Of a stretch of 51,165 nt of DNA, positions 50,513-51,165 are shown in pieces. The stretch comes from Deltaproteobacteria bacterium (GTDB lineage: Bacteria; Myxococcota_A; UBA9160; JAJDAL01): NCBI GenBank assembly GCA_029261875.1, contig JAJDAL010000003.1, positions 122,815-173,979 of the forward strand, read 5' to 3'. The notes beneath the pieces were generated by a model. It had not been told where the DNA came from, did no database searches, and was given only the letters and a program-made list of their open reading frames with translations. The position numbers were made by a program, and so were the translations under genes. Position 1 is the stretch's first letter. Each line of letters starts with the position of its first letter.

Positions 50513-51165
50513 GCGCCGCCGTCGAAGTAGCGCTGCAAGACCGCGATCATGGGCTCGACGTCGGCGCTGCCCGCCATTTCCCGACACGAATGCATGGAGA
50601 GCATGGGGTTTCCGACGTCGACGGTGCGGATTCCCACCCGCGCCGCCGTGATGGGGCCGATGGTCGAGCCGCAACCCAGGTCGCTGCGCGTAACGAAATG
50701 CTGGAAGGACGTGGCGTTGGCGCGGCAGAGTTGCGCGAACAGGGCCTCGGTGGCGGCGTCGCTCGCATAGGCCTGATTGGCATTGCGCTTGATGACCGGC
50801 CCCGCGCCCAGGACCGGACGGTGTCCCGGCTCGTGCTTGTCCGCGTAATTGGGGTGAACCGCGTGGGCCATGTCGGCGGAGATGAGGGTCGATTGAGATA
50901 CGGCGCGCGCGACGCCCTGGGGCGCACCGCCTTTGACGGATTCGACCGTGCGCGAGAGCGCGTCGGCGAGCAAGGTCCCCGATGCCCCCTGGGCGCTTCG
51001 GCTTCCGACTTCTTCGTGATCGTAGAGCACCAGCATGCGGGTGAAGTCGGGACGGGGTTTGCGTTGGGCTTGGAGCAACGCGCAACTGCCGGCGTGGCAC
51101 GACGCCAGGTGGTGGCGGCGCGGCGCATGAATGAATTCGCCGCCCGCGCCCGCGACCGCCGAGGG
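50509..51165 (-). CDS. M18-family aminopeptidase (ApeB-like), N-terminus cut by window edge
   Basis: 219 C-terminal residues are visible; the frame is open to the right edge. Family marks are LVLYDHEEVGSRSAQGA (catalytic and metal Glu), GPVIKRNANQAYASD, RSDLGCGSTIGPITAARVG and NPMLSMHSCREMAGSADV (metal His). This is an aspartyl aminopeptidase type, which removes acidic N-terminal residues in the cytoplasm. Near the edge the usual RLDNL metal-ligand segment is replaced by RRHHL (FIHAPRRHHLASCHAG), so the bridging Asp looks like His. Whether activity is kept is uncertain. Confidence 0.85.
   Translation of the reverse strand, partial: PSAVAGAGGEFIHAPRRHHLASCHAGSCALLQAQRKPRPDFTRMLVLYDHEEVGSRSAQGASGTLLADALSRTVESVKGGAPQGVARAVSQSTLISADMAHAVHPNYADKHEPGHRPVLGAGPVIKRNANQAYASDAATEALFAQLCRANATSFQHFVTRSDLGCGSTIGPITAARVGIRTVDVGNPMLSMHSCREMAGSADVEPMIAVLQRYFDGGA

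Noticed and set aside
1..51165. CRISPR arrays, tRNA or rRNA genes, insertion sequences, prophage
   Set aside because: No regularly spaced repeats, tRNA-like cloverleaf, transposase, integrase or phage structural motif was recognised by reading.

Overview
The window is a GC-rich chromosomal stretch from a Gram-negative bacterium. It carries many secreted or lipid-anchored proteins, a PEP-CTERM-type sorting tag, a serine/threonine kinase, a cytochrome P450, acyl-CoA enzymes and a sulfotransferase. This gene mix resembles uncultured deltaproteobacterial (Myxococcota/Desulfobacterota/Binatota-like) lineages; that placement is inference, because no rRNA or marker gene is present. No tRNA, rRNA, CRISPR array, insertion sequence or prophage was seen.

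Layout. 1-5 kb: edge-truncated secreted protein, WYL regulator, VOC protein, TMTC-like membrane protein, queuosine-precursor transporter and Nudix hydrolase, all on the minus strand. 5.1-7.3 kb: secreted DUF3604 protein. 7.3-10.8 kb: overlapping four-gene minus-strand operon (acyltransferase 3, Cys-repeat secreted protein, two SGNH hydrolases), a likely surface acylation module. 10.9-15.8 kb: membrane protein divergent from two tandem thioredoxin-like genes, each with an in-frame UGA directly after a Cys codon, then an HD hydrolase and a K+-channel-like protein. 15.8-18.5 kb: CHRD protein and trypsin-like protease. 18.8-23.8 kb: overlapping operon of lipoprotein, ECF sigma factor, kinase-LemA fusion and TPM lipoprotein. 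24-31.7 kb: large ATPase regulator, carotenoid oxygenase, GT-C-like membrane protein, TetR regulator. 31.8-41 kb: P450 facing TetR across a palindromic operator, aldo/keto reductase, badI/badH-like pair for alicyclic acyl-CoA metabolism, PEP-CTERM protein, VOC protein, sulfotransferase, di-iron protein and acyl-CoA dehydrogenase. 41-51 kb: DUF4124 membrane protein, CAP-domain secreted protein, PilZ proteins, HExxH protein, CehA-like PHP hydrolase and an edge-truncated M18 aminopeptidase.

The strongest unusual signal is the tandem pair at 11908-14150. Both genes are split by a UGA at the same place, flanked by conserved protein sequence on both sides. Exactly 12 nt after each UGA lies the same 20-nt hairpin (7-bp stem, AGTTTC loop). 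Its position and loop G fit a bacterial SECIS element. I read them as two paralogous membrane-anchored selenoproteins with a vicinal Cys-Sec pair and a CxC motif 79 residues downstream. Ordinary gene finders would report them as four broken fragments.

Other notable items are the kinase-LemA fusion beside a TPM protein and a sigma factor, the regular Cys repeat in the acylation operon, a duplicated activation motif in the protease, an Asp-to-His change at an expected metal-ligand site of the M18 aminopeptidase, and a well-defined promoter/operator between tetR and the P450 gene.
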